From assembly GCA_022592435.1 (NCBI GenBank), contig JABYQS010000139.1:1-64000 (forward strand): a stretch of 64,000 nt of DNA, written 5' to 3'. The DNA is from Cerioporus squamosus. Lineage: Eukaryota > Basidiomycota > Agaricomycetes > Polyporales > Polyporaceae. Below the pieces are notes generated by a model, which saw nothing but the letters and a program-made list of their open reading frames with translations, was not told the origin of the DNA and did not search any database. Shown one piece after another: positions 1 to 12,000 of the stretch. Both the position numbers and the translations under genes were made by a program. Position 1 is the first letter of the stretch. Every line of letters starts with the position of its first letter.

Positions 1-788
1 AGGTACGTGCGAGGTTAAGAGCGTCGCGGGAGTCTAGAAAGCTGATGATAGCCTGGATGGCATCGTAGTGGAGAGTGTCTAGAGACAACATCCTTCAGCA
101 AAGGTGGTAATCAATGTATACAACCTTCATGTTCGAGTTTCTGAGGCTTTCTGGCTACCTCGGTGATTGCCGACACTGCAACGGACGCATCCTTCTGCCC
201 TACTGAAATCCTGGAAAAATGATAACATTGCTTGATTCCGCCAGGCGGAATATTTTACGTTCATGAGACGGTAAGCCTGCAAGGAAAGTCTCGTTTAGGG
301 AGGCTTGGAAGGCTAAAAGACCTATTGTGGCAAGCGTAAGGGGGTTACGTGCGAGGTTTTAGATATCGCAAAACACTTACTTTCAGTAATCCATTTCCGA
401 TGCCTTTACTAACCCCGGAAAGGATGCTTTCTTTGCAGTGCGACGGCACTGCCCGCGCTTCGGATGACGAGTGGACGCGGCACGAGCCCCGGCCCGAACG
501 GATTCTGGATCTGCGCAGTGCTTTTCCTCTCGGACTGCTTCGACACCAGCTGCTGCCTGAGATCTTTCTGCGCGTTGCTGAGGAGGAGACCCTTTCTTGA
601 ATATCTGTGCTGGTTACTCTAGACGTCGCCGAGATGTTTCGTTGTCAAGCATCTGCACCAACTGCACTCCGCAGGAATTCCAGCCTGAGGCTTCTTGGAC
701 GAAGACCGAATAGGGTACGTGCGTAGTTCAGTATCATGCTTGCCGGACGACGTATGGAAACCGCTGCTCCGAACAGATCACTGCTAGC
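1..788. other. No supported gene; upstream region of the dioxygenase
   Basis: I see no complete gene here. A 12-15 bp motif of the form GGTACGTGCGAGGTT or a close variant occurs three times (near 2-16, 343-358 and 715-729). An open frame at 349-600 contains a segment (QLLPEIFLRV) faintly like the start of an F-box, but it is too short and isolated to call. Additional 5' exons of the gene starting at 789 cannot be excluded. Confidence 0.4.
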
Positions 789-2449
789 ATGTCAACCTCG
801 CACGGGTCCTCGTCCGTACCGGCTCCTTCATTCCAGGCGCGTCACGAAGTCCAGTCCGAGGCCAAGGATCTTCCGAGTAGCAGGATAGACGACAAGAAGG
901 TAGTATTGGGATGGGATACGACAACATATTCTAGATTGTGAGTGCAACCAGTTTACCACTTTGATATGATTTACATCTCGGTTTGGAAGTCACCACATAT
1001 GGCTCCGCGATCACTGCCGCTGTCCGCAATGCTTCCATTCACACACAAAGCAACGCCTAGTGAATACCTTCGAGGTACGTCGCGCTCTCGCTTGACTCGA
1101 ATGCAGTACCTACCAGGACGCAGATACCGCCAGAAATCAAGCCAACCCACGTCGAGTCGAAGCCGGAAGGTTTGGAGGTGCAATGTATGCAACCCCTTCC
1201 GTTACCTAGCTTCTGAGCTAGTTTGACTGATGATACGATGACGTAGGGCCTTCCTCTCAACCACATAAGTCTGTATACCCCTGGTCCTGGCTACGTTACA
1301 ATTCGTATGACCCACCGTTAGCGCGACCCGAGAAACCAGAGTGCGTAATACATAGTCAGGCGCGTTTCGCGACTAACCCCTGTGCTACAGGAAGATATTG
1401 TGGGGGTCTAAGATCCTGAAGTCTCCGCCCACTGTCACATATGAGGAGGCCATGGCATCCGACGATCGAGGCCTCTACAAGTGGCTATCCAATGTCGACA
1501 AGTTCGGCTTCTGCTTCATTTCCGGCGTCCCAGCAACACCAGAAGCGACGGAGGAGCTGTCGCGGAGAATAGGCTTCATCAGGGAGACGCAATGTCTGTG
1601 GCATGCCTTTCATAAAGACCAATCGTGCTGACTACCTTCTATTTCTGTAGATGGGACGTTCTGGGACTTCACGTCTAACCTCGCGAAGGGTGACACGGCA
1701 TATACCACGTTGGCTCTGGGCGCACATACTGATACCACATACTTTGTGAGTTCGCTCAATAGCCTAGCCATGCACCCTTGCTCACGACATCCCAGACCGA
1801 TCCTTGTGGGCTTCAACTCTTCCACCTTCTGGAGCACACAGGTGGGACAGGTGGTGCCACATTGCTCGTGGACGGCTTTTACGTAGCGTCGATACTGAAG
1901 GAGCTGCACCCCGATGCATACGAGCTTCTGTCGAGCGTGTCGGTGCCAACGCACGCCGCAGGGGAGGCGGATGCCCTCTTCACGCCAAACACGCGCAACA
2001 CCCCGATCCTGAAGCATGACGGTGGAGAGCTGGTGCAAGTACGCTTCAACAATGACGACCGGAGCGTGCTCCGGGACCTCCAACCTGACCAGGTCGAACC
2101 GTGGTACGATGCCCTCCGGACATGGTACAAGCTCCTAACCAGCCCGGACTCCGAGTACTGGGTGCAACTTTCCCCCGGCACCGCAGTAGGCGAGTATCCT
2201 CCTCACCGTCTGCCCCATCTGCCTCGCTGACTCCTATCTCGACTCTCAGTGGTGGACAACCATCGCGTACTGCACGGACGCTCGGCGTTCGACGGCAAGC
2301 GGCGCATGTGCGGCGCATACATCGGCATGGATGAGTACCGCTCGAAGCTGGCGGTGCTCAGCGAGAAGTTCGCGCCCGATGCGGTCACGCAGGATACTGC
2401 GGCGGCGCACACTGTGAATGGCCGCAGCGTGTGGCACCCAGCCCTCTAG
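789..2449 (+). CDS. Trimethyllysine / gamma-butyrobetaine-type 2-oxoglutarate dioxygenase
   Basis: Fe(II)/2-oxoglutarate oxygenase of the TauD superfamily, the family that catalyses hydroxylation steps of carnitine biosynthesis. Eight exons give 426 aa: 789-937, 990-1074, 1124-1184, 1247-1340, 1391-1593, 1651-1745, 1796-2189, 2250-2449. The N-terminal GBBH-like zinc domain is clear: IWLRDHCRCPQCFHSHTKQR (about residues 51-71) supplies the Cys ligands. The catalytic domain shows H223-x-D225 in GAHTDTTYF, and the distal His369 and Arg371 in VLHGR. WSWLRYNSYDPPL and ILWGSK are typical of the TMLH/BBOX group. The ATG at 789 is the first in frame, but an upstream exon with a mitochondrial targeting peptide could be missing. 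The intron 2190-2249 begins GC rather than GT. TMLH versus BBOX cannot be separated by eye; TMLH is favoured. Confidence 0.88.
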
Positions 2450-3842
2450 CCTGTGGTGTGCATCGGGGGCAGGTTTGGAGGAGATGACGATATGATTATG
2501 GTCAGTAGGCAGCCTATGCATTCGAGTATCATGTATTGCAAGCACTCACCAGGGGGTCGATGGTGGACACGGGCTCGGGACCAGTGCCAGCTTACTAGGT
2601 GCGTCTTCCTTGATACTACCTCCAGCTGCGTGTTCTCGCGCGAGATCAAGGGATGTATCGCAGCATATTGTACAGACACCAAAGGAAGCTTGCGGAGAAG
2701 TAACACGGTGAGTTCAGCTACTGGCCACCCGGTCAACGAAGTGTCGAAAAGCAAACTCGCCCCTATAGGAGAGATCCCTCCGACCACTGCCAACTCCTTC
2801 CGGCGCCGAATGACGCGTTTGGGGATCATAGCCACTAGATAGCCACAGAGCGTGGCATCTGAGACATCCCGCTCAACGGGGATGTGAGGCTTCTTGGTTG
2901 ATGCTCGTCCCTGATTGACGCCATGTGATTGTCGCGTGCAGGCTGCAGGATCCGGTCCTTCGGAGCCACCGGATAGGAGTTTGCACAACCGGAACATCAG
3001 GCTGAGGTAGATCAGGTACGAGTCGTATCATCGTCTGCCTGAAGCTCTCATTCTCTTTGCTGTCCTCCACTACTAGCAGAGACATGAGCAGAAACCACGC
3101 GGGAGCTCGCCTTTATCAGATGCAAGAGTCGATGAATAGTGTACGAGAGGTGCATGTCGACATCCACCTCGTTATTATATGTACGAATTGAAAGGCTTCC
3201 AGCAACGCGCCCATTTTGATTTCGACCGGGCATCGCTCAAAGACGCTGGAAATCGTATTCAAACTTCGGCAACGCCTTATGCCACTGGACTCCAGATGTC
3301 GGTGACACTGATCCCAATGTGCCAGTCGTAGCAGGCGATGCAAGTGTGAATTGTTCACGCCCATCGTCGATATCGTCTAGTGGACCGCTTCTGTCCGCTT
3401 CCCATCGTGAATGCGCCGCCCGGCGACCCGCGGCTGAGGTTCCTGGCTCCGACATCCCGCGGGCTGAGCTCAGAGTCACTGGGCTCCTGGCCTTTCGTGG
3501 TGCACGCGGGCCATCATCGCTTCGAGCACCTCAGACTCGGGAAATCTGTGCGGGCGGCGCGTACGTCGCATCGCGATGGAGACCGCCCCTTGGTCTCCCC
3601 GGCGGATGGCATGGCTTGCCTTCGGGTAGGAGTTGGGTCGAAACATATAAGGTGAGCGCGCAGTTATCGGGTTCTACACCGTCCCTCTTCGCCTTCGTCG
3701 TTCTTCGCCTTCGATCTTCGCGCACTTGTGCACCAGCCGTCTTTGCTTTTACATTCTTTTTTTATCTATCTTCTAGACACTCGGGCAGCGTTGCACCTTA
3801 CTTGCGCATCCTTCGTTTTAAGCTGCCCAGTACACGTTCGTT
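2450..3842. other. Intergenic region, no supported gene
   Basis: Long open frames exist on both strands (for example minus 2446-2997), but none shows recognisable domains or a coherent exon structure. The right end is the promoter and 5' leader of the AA14 gene, with a TATA-like element at 3646-3650 and a pyrimidine-rich tract near 3740-3775. Confidence 0.45.
3646..3650 (+). promoter_or_regulatory. TATA-like element of AA14-A
   Basis: The sequence CATATAAGG lies about 195 bp upstream of the AA14-A start codon and is followed by a CT-rich leader, a common arrangement in fungal promoters. The assignment rests on position and sequence only. Confidence 0.35.
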
Positions 3843-5289
3843 ATGTTCTCTACCGCTCTCCTGCTGACCGCTGTCGCGGCCTCACTACCTCTGACGACCG
3901 CTCACATCTGTAAGCAATATCCATTCACTCACCCATAAGGGCCGACGCTTACAATCGTTTTTCCAGCGCCATTCCATCCGAGCATGTACGGCTTCAACGT
4001 AACGGACCATACCTTCCCTTACGATAACCGTCCCGTCGCACCGCTGCAAGACATGAGCTTCGACGAGTGGTGGTTCCACAACCACCTCGACTTCCCGCCC
4101 CTCCCGGGTGACGTCTTCGAGCTGCCTGCAGGCAAGGCGGCGACGATGGAGCTCGCGTGCAACAAGGGACTCACGAGCTTCTTCGCGTCCTCGGACAACC
4201 CCGTCGACATCCGTGCGGGCAACAACCCGTGCCCGTCCGACGACGGCAGCTTCCCAAGCGGGGCGATGCACACGACGGGCTTCGACGACCTGAAGGGCTG
4301 CGTCCTCGCGATTGCGTACGAGAGCGACGTCAGGAAGATCCAGCCGGAGGACTTCACCGTGTTCAGCGTGAACCAGACGTGCGTGTGGAACCGGTTCACC
4401 GATTTCCAGGTGCCGGAGCGGATGCCTCCGTGTCCCGAGGGCGGATGCCACTGTGCGTGGTTCTGGATCCATGCGGTACGTGCCTATCGTCGCTTCTCCC
4501 CATCCTGAGGTGCACTGACATCTGTGCGATGTCTAGCCCGACGGCGGTAGTGAGCAAAGTGAGCACCTGACAGGTCGAATAAGCTTGTTATGTGCTGATC
4601 AATCGCATAGACTACATGAACGGCTTCAGGTGCGACGTCACCGGCGCGGCATCCAAGGTTCCCCTGGCGCAGCCCAAGGTTCCTCGTCGCTGCGGTGAGG
4701 ATCCCGAGCACGGCAAGCCACAGGCCACCCCCGGAAACTGCACGTACGGCGCCAAGCAGCCCTTCTACTGGTTCCAAAAGGAGCGCAACAACGTACGCAC
4801 TTCTCACTTGCCTCCTTCGTGACTTGTTGGCTTACTTGCTGTGGCTGTAGATGTTCGAGGACGCGAGCGCCCCGCCGTTCTATACCGACCTCTACAACTT
4901 CCGCGACGGCTCCCAGGACGATATCTTCGAGGACTCGTACCCGAACGGTATCCCTGACCCCAGCCCGGAGCAGACCATCGTCCCCACGCCAGTGTTCCCC
5001 TCCGCCACGAGCTCTTCCCAGCCCACCGCGACGAGCTCTACGTCGAGTTTCCCCCAGCCCTCTCGCCGGGCGATCGGTCGGCCAAAGAAAAACGGTCGCG
5101 ATGTGGCCAAGCAGCTCTACAAAAAGATGAAGCTCACCCGGTACGAGCAATACTCACTCTCCCGTCGCGGACTCAGATCTGACGAGGTTCTTCTGCGACA
5201 GGAGCGACGTCGACGTAAAGGCTCACTTGCTGCGGGCTCGACGCGCACAGCCTCAAACTCCCGAATGGCTCACCCACGACAGTAACTAA
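3843..5289 (+). CDS. AA14-family lytic polysaccharide monooxygenase (copy A)
   Basis: Secreted copper enzyme of the AA14 family, described in white-rot fungi as acting on xylan associated with cellulose. Exons: 3843-3909, 3967-4475, 4537-4558 (22-nt microexon), 4611-4792, 4851-5140, 5202-5289; 385 aa. Residues 1-20 are a signal peptide, so His21 becomes the mature N-terminal His of the copper brace. Family hallmarks seen: [49 protein letters not shown] and PFYWFQKE. The catalytic core ends near DDIFEDSY. A Ser/Thr/Pro linker and a strongly basic tail follow. If the last proposed intron (5141-5201) is retained, the frame stays open to 5285 and the tail differs (404 aa). The core splice pattern, including the 22-nt exon, is shared with copies B and C. 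Confidence 0.9.
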
Positions 5290-5606
5290 TAGAATCGAGG
5301 ACTTGCCGTAAGTTGGCCGTCGCCACGCCCGTCATGACACGGATGCTACTCTACGTATACCCTTCCTCCGGCGCGCATCGTCGAGGTTTCGTGAAGCTGC
5401 TTTTACTTTTAACTTATTTCCTTCATACCTTTCGCCACTGTATCCCTAGTATTGAAATGCAAGACGGCTCATTCCTGGATGGTGATATTTGTGGACGGCC
5501 GCGGAACAGGGCTAGTGAACAGTGGAGGCAGCATCTGGAGTGTGTCATACATTGCGGGACATCGTCGGCACGAACCCGATTCCTGTCGCAGATGTCACGA
5601 GTAAGT
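5290..5606. other. Intergenic flank between AA14-A and the transposon
   Basis: No supported gene. The last bases before the transposon read CACGAGTAAGT, so a splice-donor-like GTAAGT abuts the left terminal repeat. Confidence 0.4.
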
Positions 5607-5626
5607 CATCAGCAAAAGCCCAAAAC
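5607..5626 (+). repeat. Left terminal inverted repeat of the transposon
   Basis: Twenty bases beginning CATCAGCAAAA pair with the complement of the right end, with three mismatches. Confidence 0.75.
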
Positions 5627-5657
5627 GATCGCTGGCGCTTGCATGCGCCAGCGATCG
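5626..5657. repeat. Subterminal palindrome
   Basis: Perfect 13-bp arms (CGATCGCTGGCGC and its complement) are separated by TTGCAT, immediately inside the left terminal repeat. It is a plausible transposase-binding or cruciform site. A direct copy of the right arm plus neighbours lies near 13539-13554 in the right subterminal region. Confidence 0.75.
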
Positions 5658-6209
5658 CCAAATTCGGCTGCAATCCGCCACCCCGAACGCAAGCGAATAC
5701 AATGACTAACGGCCCCCTTGCACTCGGGGCAATCTCCCCGCGGGCCGATTGCAATCGCCAGCTGCGCGGGTCGCGTTTGCGCGCGAATTTGGCTCTCGCC
5801 GACGAATGGCCGCTTGCCAAGAGCCCTCGCGCATGGCCGTATAACGACAGCAAGGGCTGTTCGGGATGCTCGGGCAGACAGTCGGGCGGAGGCGGTTGCG
5901 AAGCGACCATTCCGGGAGTTCACGCGGAGGAAGTAGGAGAACAATAAAGCTATGATATTATGGCACAATCTAGAGTACGGTAGCACAGAAGAGCACAGAA
6001 GTCGAGAATACATGCACAATGATACAGCGATGCGAGAGACGTTACTGATTAAAGCACAATGATACAGCGAGCGAGAGCGATGCGAGAGACATTACCGATT
6101 ACAGCACTGTGAGCAGCAGAGCAGAGCATGAGCACGAGCAGAGGCGCAAGAGAGAAGCATCCGAGTCCGCCAAGAAGGTGTCCATCGAGGACGTGTGCGC
6201 GCGAGTCGC

Positions 6210-8517
6210 CTAGGAGGTCTCCGAGGTCGAGGCACCGCCGTTCTCCTGCTCCGGGGTCGGCATGGGGGTCGTGGGGTTTTGAGATGCTGCGTGGCGGGCG
6301 GCCGCGCGAGCCGCGCGCTGCTCGGCCATGATCTCCTCCTGGGAGCGCGTAGCTCCTCCGGGACGTTGCGCAGTGTCGTCGCCATCAGCAGTCGCTGCCA
6401 AGGAGATGCCGCTGTAGACACGCCTAGAAATGCAGGTCAGTATCAAGCCACTCACACAGATGAAATAGAACAATGTACGCATTCCACCAGGAGAGGGTCT
6501 CACGCGCCCAGTCCTTCTCGTCGTCGTCGTCGCCATCAAAGAGCTTCACGATCCGCTTGAAGAAAGCTGGTCCACTAAAGGCGCCGTCGTTGTCCTGCCA
6601 GGAGGAGCACGACGAGAGGACATTCCGCCACTGCAAGGATGATTAGCTGAATTCTCAATCTCGGTTGAACTATTCGGATGTTACCAAGGTTGCGCTGTAT
6701 GCGATGGTGCGCGGGCTGATGCTGTCGAGCTTGTAGATGTGGGAAATGCATCCACGACCCATCGTCTTCTGCCCGGGAGGTTGCGAGATTGAACTGGGGC
6801 TACAGAGGATCGCGCGTACGACCTGCGGGTGATACATCAGCATCAAACTGGACTGATCAAGGAGTGGGCAGGCATGTGACCTTCTCAAGAGTCTCGCCCT
6901 CGGTGAGACCGTTGTATAGGTCTTCGGCCTCGAAGCCGCCTTCGGGGTAGAGGAAGTTGGGGTTGTCCTTATGGTCGACCTTGACGAGACCGCTCAATAC
7001 GGCATCGCGGAATCTGCAAAGAGATCAGCTCAAGCAGCAGTTTAGCCAGTGAGTGACTCACCCATCGGGACTCTCGAGAAACTCATCGATGGCGCTGGTG
7101 GGCACGAGCTGCCATGCCGTCCAGTTTGCGTGGAAGCCGAAGTAATTCTTGTTCTTGCGCTTCTCGAGCTCCGCGGGCGGCGTGATGATGTGTCCGCATT
7201 GGGTGACCGTCCCTACGATGTCCGCTGCCAACTTCTTCAATGTATTACCATCAGTCGCCCGTGCCTGCCGTGAGTGCGTATCAATCTATAGCCGAGTGTC
7301 AGCGAGGAGGAGGAGGAGGTCAGGGATGAACATACAAATTTTCCGATGAGGACGATGTCGATGCCGTGTCCTGCGAGGTGTGGGAGAATATCTGCAAAGA
7401 ATGACACCCGGTCCTTGAGCCAGTCGAAGACGCGAACGCAGTCGCGTTCGAATTTGAGTCGAGCGAGCTTCTTCGGTGGCAACCTGTGCGATCATGTAGT
7501 TAGCTTTTCCAGATGACAGTGGAAGTGGGCGACTTACGAGGCCTCGGGGACATCCCACTTCGTGGGCATCCCACCATACCACATCATGCCGACAGTCATG
7601 ATGGACGTGCCGTCGATGAATGGGCCATGCATCCTCGGAATGAGCCGTGCCTGCTTCGCGAGCTGGGCAGCGGGGGTGTTCTTGTCTCTGCGAAGCATGG
7701 TTAGAATGCGATAGTGTGACTTGTAGACACTTACTTGATCGACCACTTGTCACAGTGGGTATCGTGGAGATGCCTGATAAAGCCGGCGTAGAACTCGATG
7801 CTGGCGGTGCGCTCAAACCTGGCGTCCTCGACGCTGTCCTCAATCTCGCCGTCGGGGTCTTCCTCTTCAGGCCTGGACTCTGTCGCAGCGCCGCTGGCCT
7901 GTTGGGGACGCGTCCTAGGACGCCCACGGGACGTCTGCAGTGGTCCGCTGGCTTGCCAATACCCTCCTGAATTGGAGCGGGCGTTGACGCGGGCACGTGG
8001 GTTCCCACCCGGACTGCGAGAGCGAGATGACCGCTCGCGATAGGGACCTCGCTGAGGCGGCCAGTACCCGGAGGGCACGTCGCGTCCGCCCGGGGTGACG
8101 TTGTAGTAGTGCGGCCAGAAGTGGTGGCCGTACTGCTGAGGGGGTGGCGGCCCTGGCGGAGGTGGATAGTCCTGGCCATACGGCTCGAGACGCTGCTGGT
8201 CAGTGCTGAACGGCGGCTGCTGGGGGTGGGCGGGACCGGGACCGGGACCATAGTTGTTCGGAGGGAGGCTGTATCCGAGGCGCTGCTGATCAGCGTTGGG
8301 CGGAGGCTGCTGTTGCTGCTGTTGGTCAGAGCCGGGCCCGTAGTTGCCACGAGGAGGCGAGGCAGGAAGGAGAGGTGGGTACCTATGAGCAAAGTTCAGA
8401 GACCGGTCTCCTGTGTGATGATATGCGTGTTCTTCGCGCATATACGCACGTAAGGGTGCATATATGCGCGAAGAACACAAATAGAAGTACTTACTGAGGC
8501 TGGCGTCCGTGACTCAT
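6210..8517 (-). CDS. Transposon-carried DUF6698-like protein
   Basis: Second gene of the transposon, 609 aa from nine exons: 8517-8495, 8382-7735, 7687-7538, 7483-7336, 7285-7062, 7013-6881, 6822-6685, 6630-6479, 6423-6210. The N-terminal ~240 residues are low-complexity, rich in Pro, Gln, Tyr and Gly, with an Arg/Ser stretch and then an acidic patch; this looks disordered and possibly nucleic-acid binding. The C-terminal half resembles a conserved basidiomycete domain I associate with DUF6698. Its features here are FLYPEGGFEAEDLYNGL, VVRAILCSPSSISQPP, TPRTIAY-like (SPRTIAY) and ETLSWWNA. It faces away from the transposase across a shared 525-bp promoter. Its role is unknown; an accessory transposition factor or co-opted cargo are both possible. 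The family name is from memory and less certain than the gene model. Confidence 0.72.
8427..8478. repeat. Inverted repeat in intron 1 of the DUF6698-like gene
   Basis: Two 23-bp arms (8427-8449 and 8456-8478), beginning GTGTTCTTCGCGCATATA, are complementary with one mismatch around a 6-base loop. The repeat sits wholly inside the first intron (8383-8494), so it could form a stem in the pre-mRNA. Confidence 0.8.
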
Positions 8518-9043
8518 GGTAGTCAGCGAAGATATATAGCTTGAGGAGCGAGGGGTGATCGTCGGGAGAGCCTGGGAGACAAGGAGGAGAGACGAGGAGA
8601 GAGACGAGGAGAGAGACGAGTACTGGAGAGAGACGAGTGCTGGAGAGAGACTGGGGAGGTGGTAGTCTGGGGAAAAGAAAGGCGGACGGGCGGGCAGTCT
8701 TATATACTGCCTGCCCCGCCCCACATCGCGATTGACAGCCAGAAAAGTACAGTATCGAAGAGGGAGCGGGGGTCCGTGCGGCCTTGACGCGAGTTCCCAC
8801 GATAGCGCGTCGCGTCGCGTCAAGTTCCCACGATCGCCCGACGCGACGCGACGCGTTGCAGACACGCACTACACGTGACCGTGTTTCGGTGGCATTGCAG
8901 GCACGCTGGAACGGGCAGGCTATCGCCCGACAGCAGACGCTTGCTCCCATCACCGCAACCACCACGACCACGACATCCAGCCGCCCTCCTGCTGGATGGC
9001 TCGACTGCTGTTATACCTATTAGTCTTTCTAGCACTCTTTGCT
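8518..9043. promoter_or_regulatory. Bidirectional promoter of the transposon
   Basis: This is the only space between the divergent genes. It holds a GAGAGACGAG-type tandem microsatellite (about 8586-8650), a TATATA-containing element at 8700-8706, a direct repeat of AGTTCCCACGAT (near 8793 and 8823) and inverted CGCGTCGCGTCGCGT / ACGCGACGCGACGCG tracts (about 8806-8820 and 8841-8857). Promoter activity in both directions is inferred from gene orientation. Confidence 0.6.
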
Positions 9044-12000
9044 ATGCCGACATGCCCAGAATGCGACGAGGAGTACACCCGGTTCTCCTCGCACGCGTCC
9101 TGGTGCCAAGCACTTCTCGGTGCACTCAACAACACCCCCGCCAACAAGCGCAAGCACGAGCAAGATGTACAGGAGCGGCTGGCTAAGCAGAGGAGATTGG
9201 ATGAAGAACGGAGAGCTCGAGAGGCTGAAGAACAGCGGCGGCAGGTGCGGAGTTCCCATGAGCAAGTTATATTACAATTACTCATTGACCCGCAGCGCGA
9301 GATCGATGAGATGCAAGCCCCGCTTGAGTTTTTTACTCGCGCAGGCCGTCGTCGTGTTGCGCCGCAGCGGGTCCGAGACATGCAGCCGACATCCCTGGCT
9401 GGACTTCCTGAACAACTACGTCCACGGCCTCCTCCTCCTCCTCCTCCCCCAGTTGAACCCGAGCCTCTGCGAGAGCCCTCTCCCACTCCTGTACTGCCTC
9501 AGGAACCCATTAATACACAGCCCAATCGTTTCGGAGTATTTCGTCAATACTTCCCGTCCCTCCCGTCCCGCGATCCCGAGGACGGCCTGACCATCAACGC
9601 GTTCACGGACACTCGCACGCACACACGTCCTCCGGCCACTCTCAAGGAGCGCGATCCAGTGCGACCATTTGGTACACGTGTGATGCAAGCTCTCGATTCC
9701 GCCGCCTCTACAACCTTCGCACCATTCGCCAATATCAGCATCTTCCGCTGCATGCGATGGTTGTACACGGGATCCGCGCAAAAGACTCCTGAGGAGCTCT
9801 CTCGTCTGGTTCGCGAGGTGTTCCTGGCACCCGAATACCGCCGGGAGGATCTCAAGGACTTCGACGCTGCCCGCGAGAACGCAAAGCTCGACAAGTTCCT
9901 CGCCACCTCAGGCGCGTTCTCTGCAGACGATGGGTGGCGCGAAGCGAGCGTGGAGATCAGTTTGCCTAAGGAAGGCATCGCGCACACCAGCGAGGCAGAT
10001 GCCCCGACGTTCACGGTCAAGAACATCTTCCTGCGATCACTGCCAGAGGTCATGAAGGCTGCGTACCAGGATGCGCGCGCATCGCGATTCCACATGTTTC
10101 CATTCAAGCTGTTTTTCCAACGACGGCCCTCTTCCCCTACTGCGCCTCCTCCTCCTCCTATACGGCTGTGGTCGGACACGTACAATTCGGACGAAATGCT
10201 AGACGAGCACGAAAAGCTTCAAGAGAAGGCGCGAACTGATCGCGAGCCAGGAGATCCCGACGACATCGAGTACGTCGTCGCGCCAATCCTGCTATACTCC
10301 GACTCGACCCATCTCGCGAACTTCGGGACGGCGGCCCTCTGGCCGATCTATTCATTCTTTGGCGCACTCACGAAGTACATACGCTGTCGTCCTAACGCGT
10401 TTGCGGCTCACCATCTCGCGTATATTCCCTCCGTGAGCTTCTTACATGTCGCGTCAAGTCCCCATACTCACTTGGTCGTTGTCTAGCTACCGGCAACAAT
10501 ACAGCAAGTGTATCAGAAGATCTACGGAACGCCAGCATCCGCCGCTACACTGCGGCTATGCAAGCGGGACCTGATGCACAAGATCTGGCATCTGCTCCTC
10601 GATGAAGACTTCGTCAAGGCTTACGTCCACGGCATGTTGGTGAAGTGCGGCGACGGTGTTGTTCGCCGCCTCTTCCCTCGGATCCTCACGTACTTGGCGG
10701 ACTATCCGGAGAAGTAAGTCCATTGCACTCGGTTGTCACGGACCTGAGTAGGCTGATCATGCTCTTCCTCAGGTGCCTTATCGCTTGCATCAAACATCTC
10801 GCCAAATTTGCATGTCCGGAGTGCCTGATCCCCAAGGAAGACATTCACAAGATGGGGACGGTCAACGACATGAAGAACCGCACGCGGCTGCGACGCAAGC
10901 TGGCCGATGATCGCTTTGTCGAGGCTACGGTACGGACGGCTCGCGAGAAGATCTTCGAGCAGGGCGCTGCGCCGGAAGGTGCCACAGTCGACGATGCCCT
11001 CAAGTCCATATCGATCACGTCAACACGGGTGAGTCCATGATATAGCATGCTTGACGTGCGGTCGCTCATTCTGGCACTACTGGCAGAGTGCGTTTGCATC
11101 CAAGCTTGCCCAATTTGGCCTCAACATCTATGCCATCCTTGTGCCCGACCTCATGCACGAGTTCGAGTTGGGCGTGTGGAAGGCTGTGTTCACGCATCTC
11201 GTGCGCGTGTTGATCGCTGCCAGTGGCGATCGTATCCAGCAGCTAGATGAACGGTATGTGATCTGTCTGCTTGTCCTACCTCGGTTCCGCTGCTTATCCT
11301 AGCTCAGCTTTGCAGCAATGCCCACATTTGGACGCGACACCATTCGACGTTTGGGTGCTAACATATCTGCCATGAAAAAGCTGGCTGCCCGGGACTTTGA
11401 GGATATCTTACAGGTTCGTCCAGCTCGCCCACTGCTTGATTTTTACTGACCTTTTACAGTGTTCTTACTTCGCCTTCGAGGGACTGCTGGATGAGCCGTA
11501 CAACGGCTATGTCCTCAAGCTAATCTTCACTCTAGCGACCTGGCACGCACTCGCCAAACTGCGACTCCATTCGGAACCCACGCTGACCTATTTCGAGCAG
11601 GTTACGAAGATGCTTGGTGCAGCAATGCGCGCCTTTGAGCGCCATGTGTGTCCCGCTTTCGACACGAAGGAGCTACCATCAGAGACGATGGCACGACAGC
11701 GTCGGGGGGCAGCGAAGTCATCAGCTCCAGATGCGCGCACAGCAACTGCGAAGGGGAAGAGCCGAGCCGATGCTGCGCCGAAGCCCGTTGGCAACGCAAA
11801 GCGGAAGAAGTTCAACTCGGCGACATACAAGTATCACCGCCTCGGCGATTATCCCGCCTCTATCCGGCGCCACGGCACAACAGACAACACGAGCACGCAG
11901 CCGGTGTGTACCTTCATTCCTTGATTGTCTACCCACTGATCCCTTCCCAGGGCGAGCTCGAACACAAGCGCGTCAAGCGGTTCTACGCAATGACGAACAA

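Noticed and set aside
4108..4293. Arg/Ser-rich small frames inside AA14 and transporter exons
   Set aside because: They are out-of-phase readings of GC-rich coding exons.
8996..9043. Upstream ATG adding a hydrophobic leader to the transposase
   Set aside because: A signal-peptide-like leader makes no sense on a nuclear transposase; the downstream MPTCPEC start gives a zinc-finger N-terminus.
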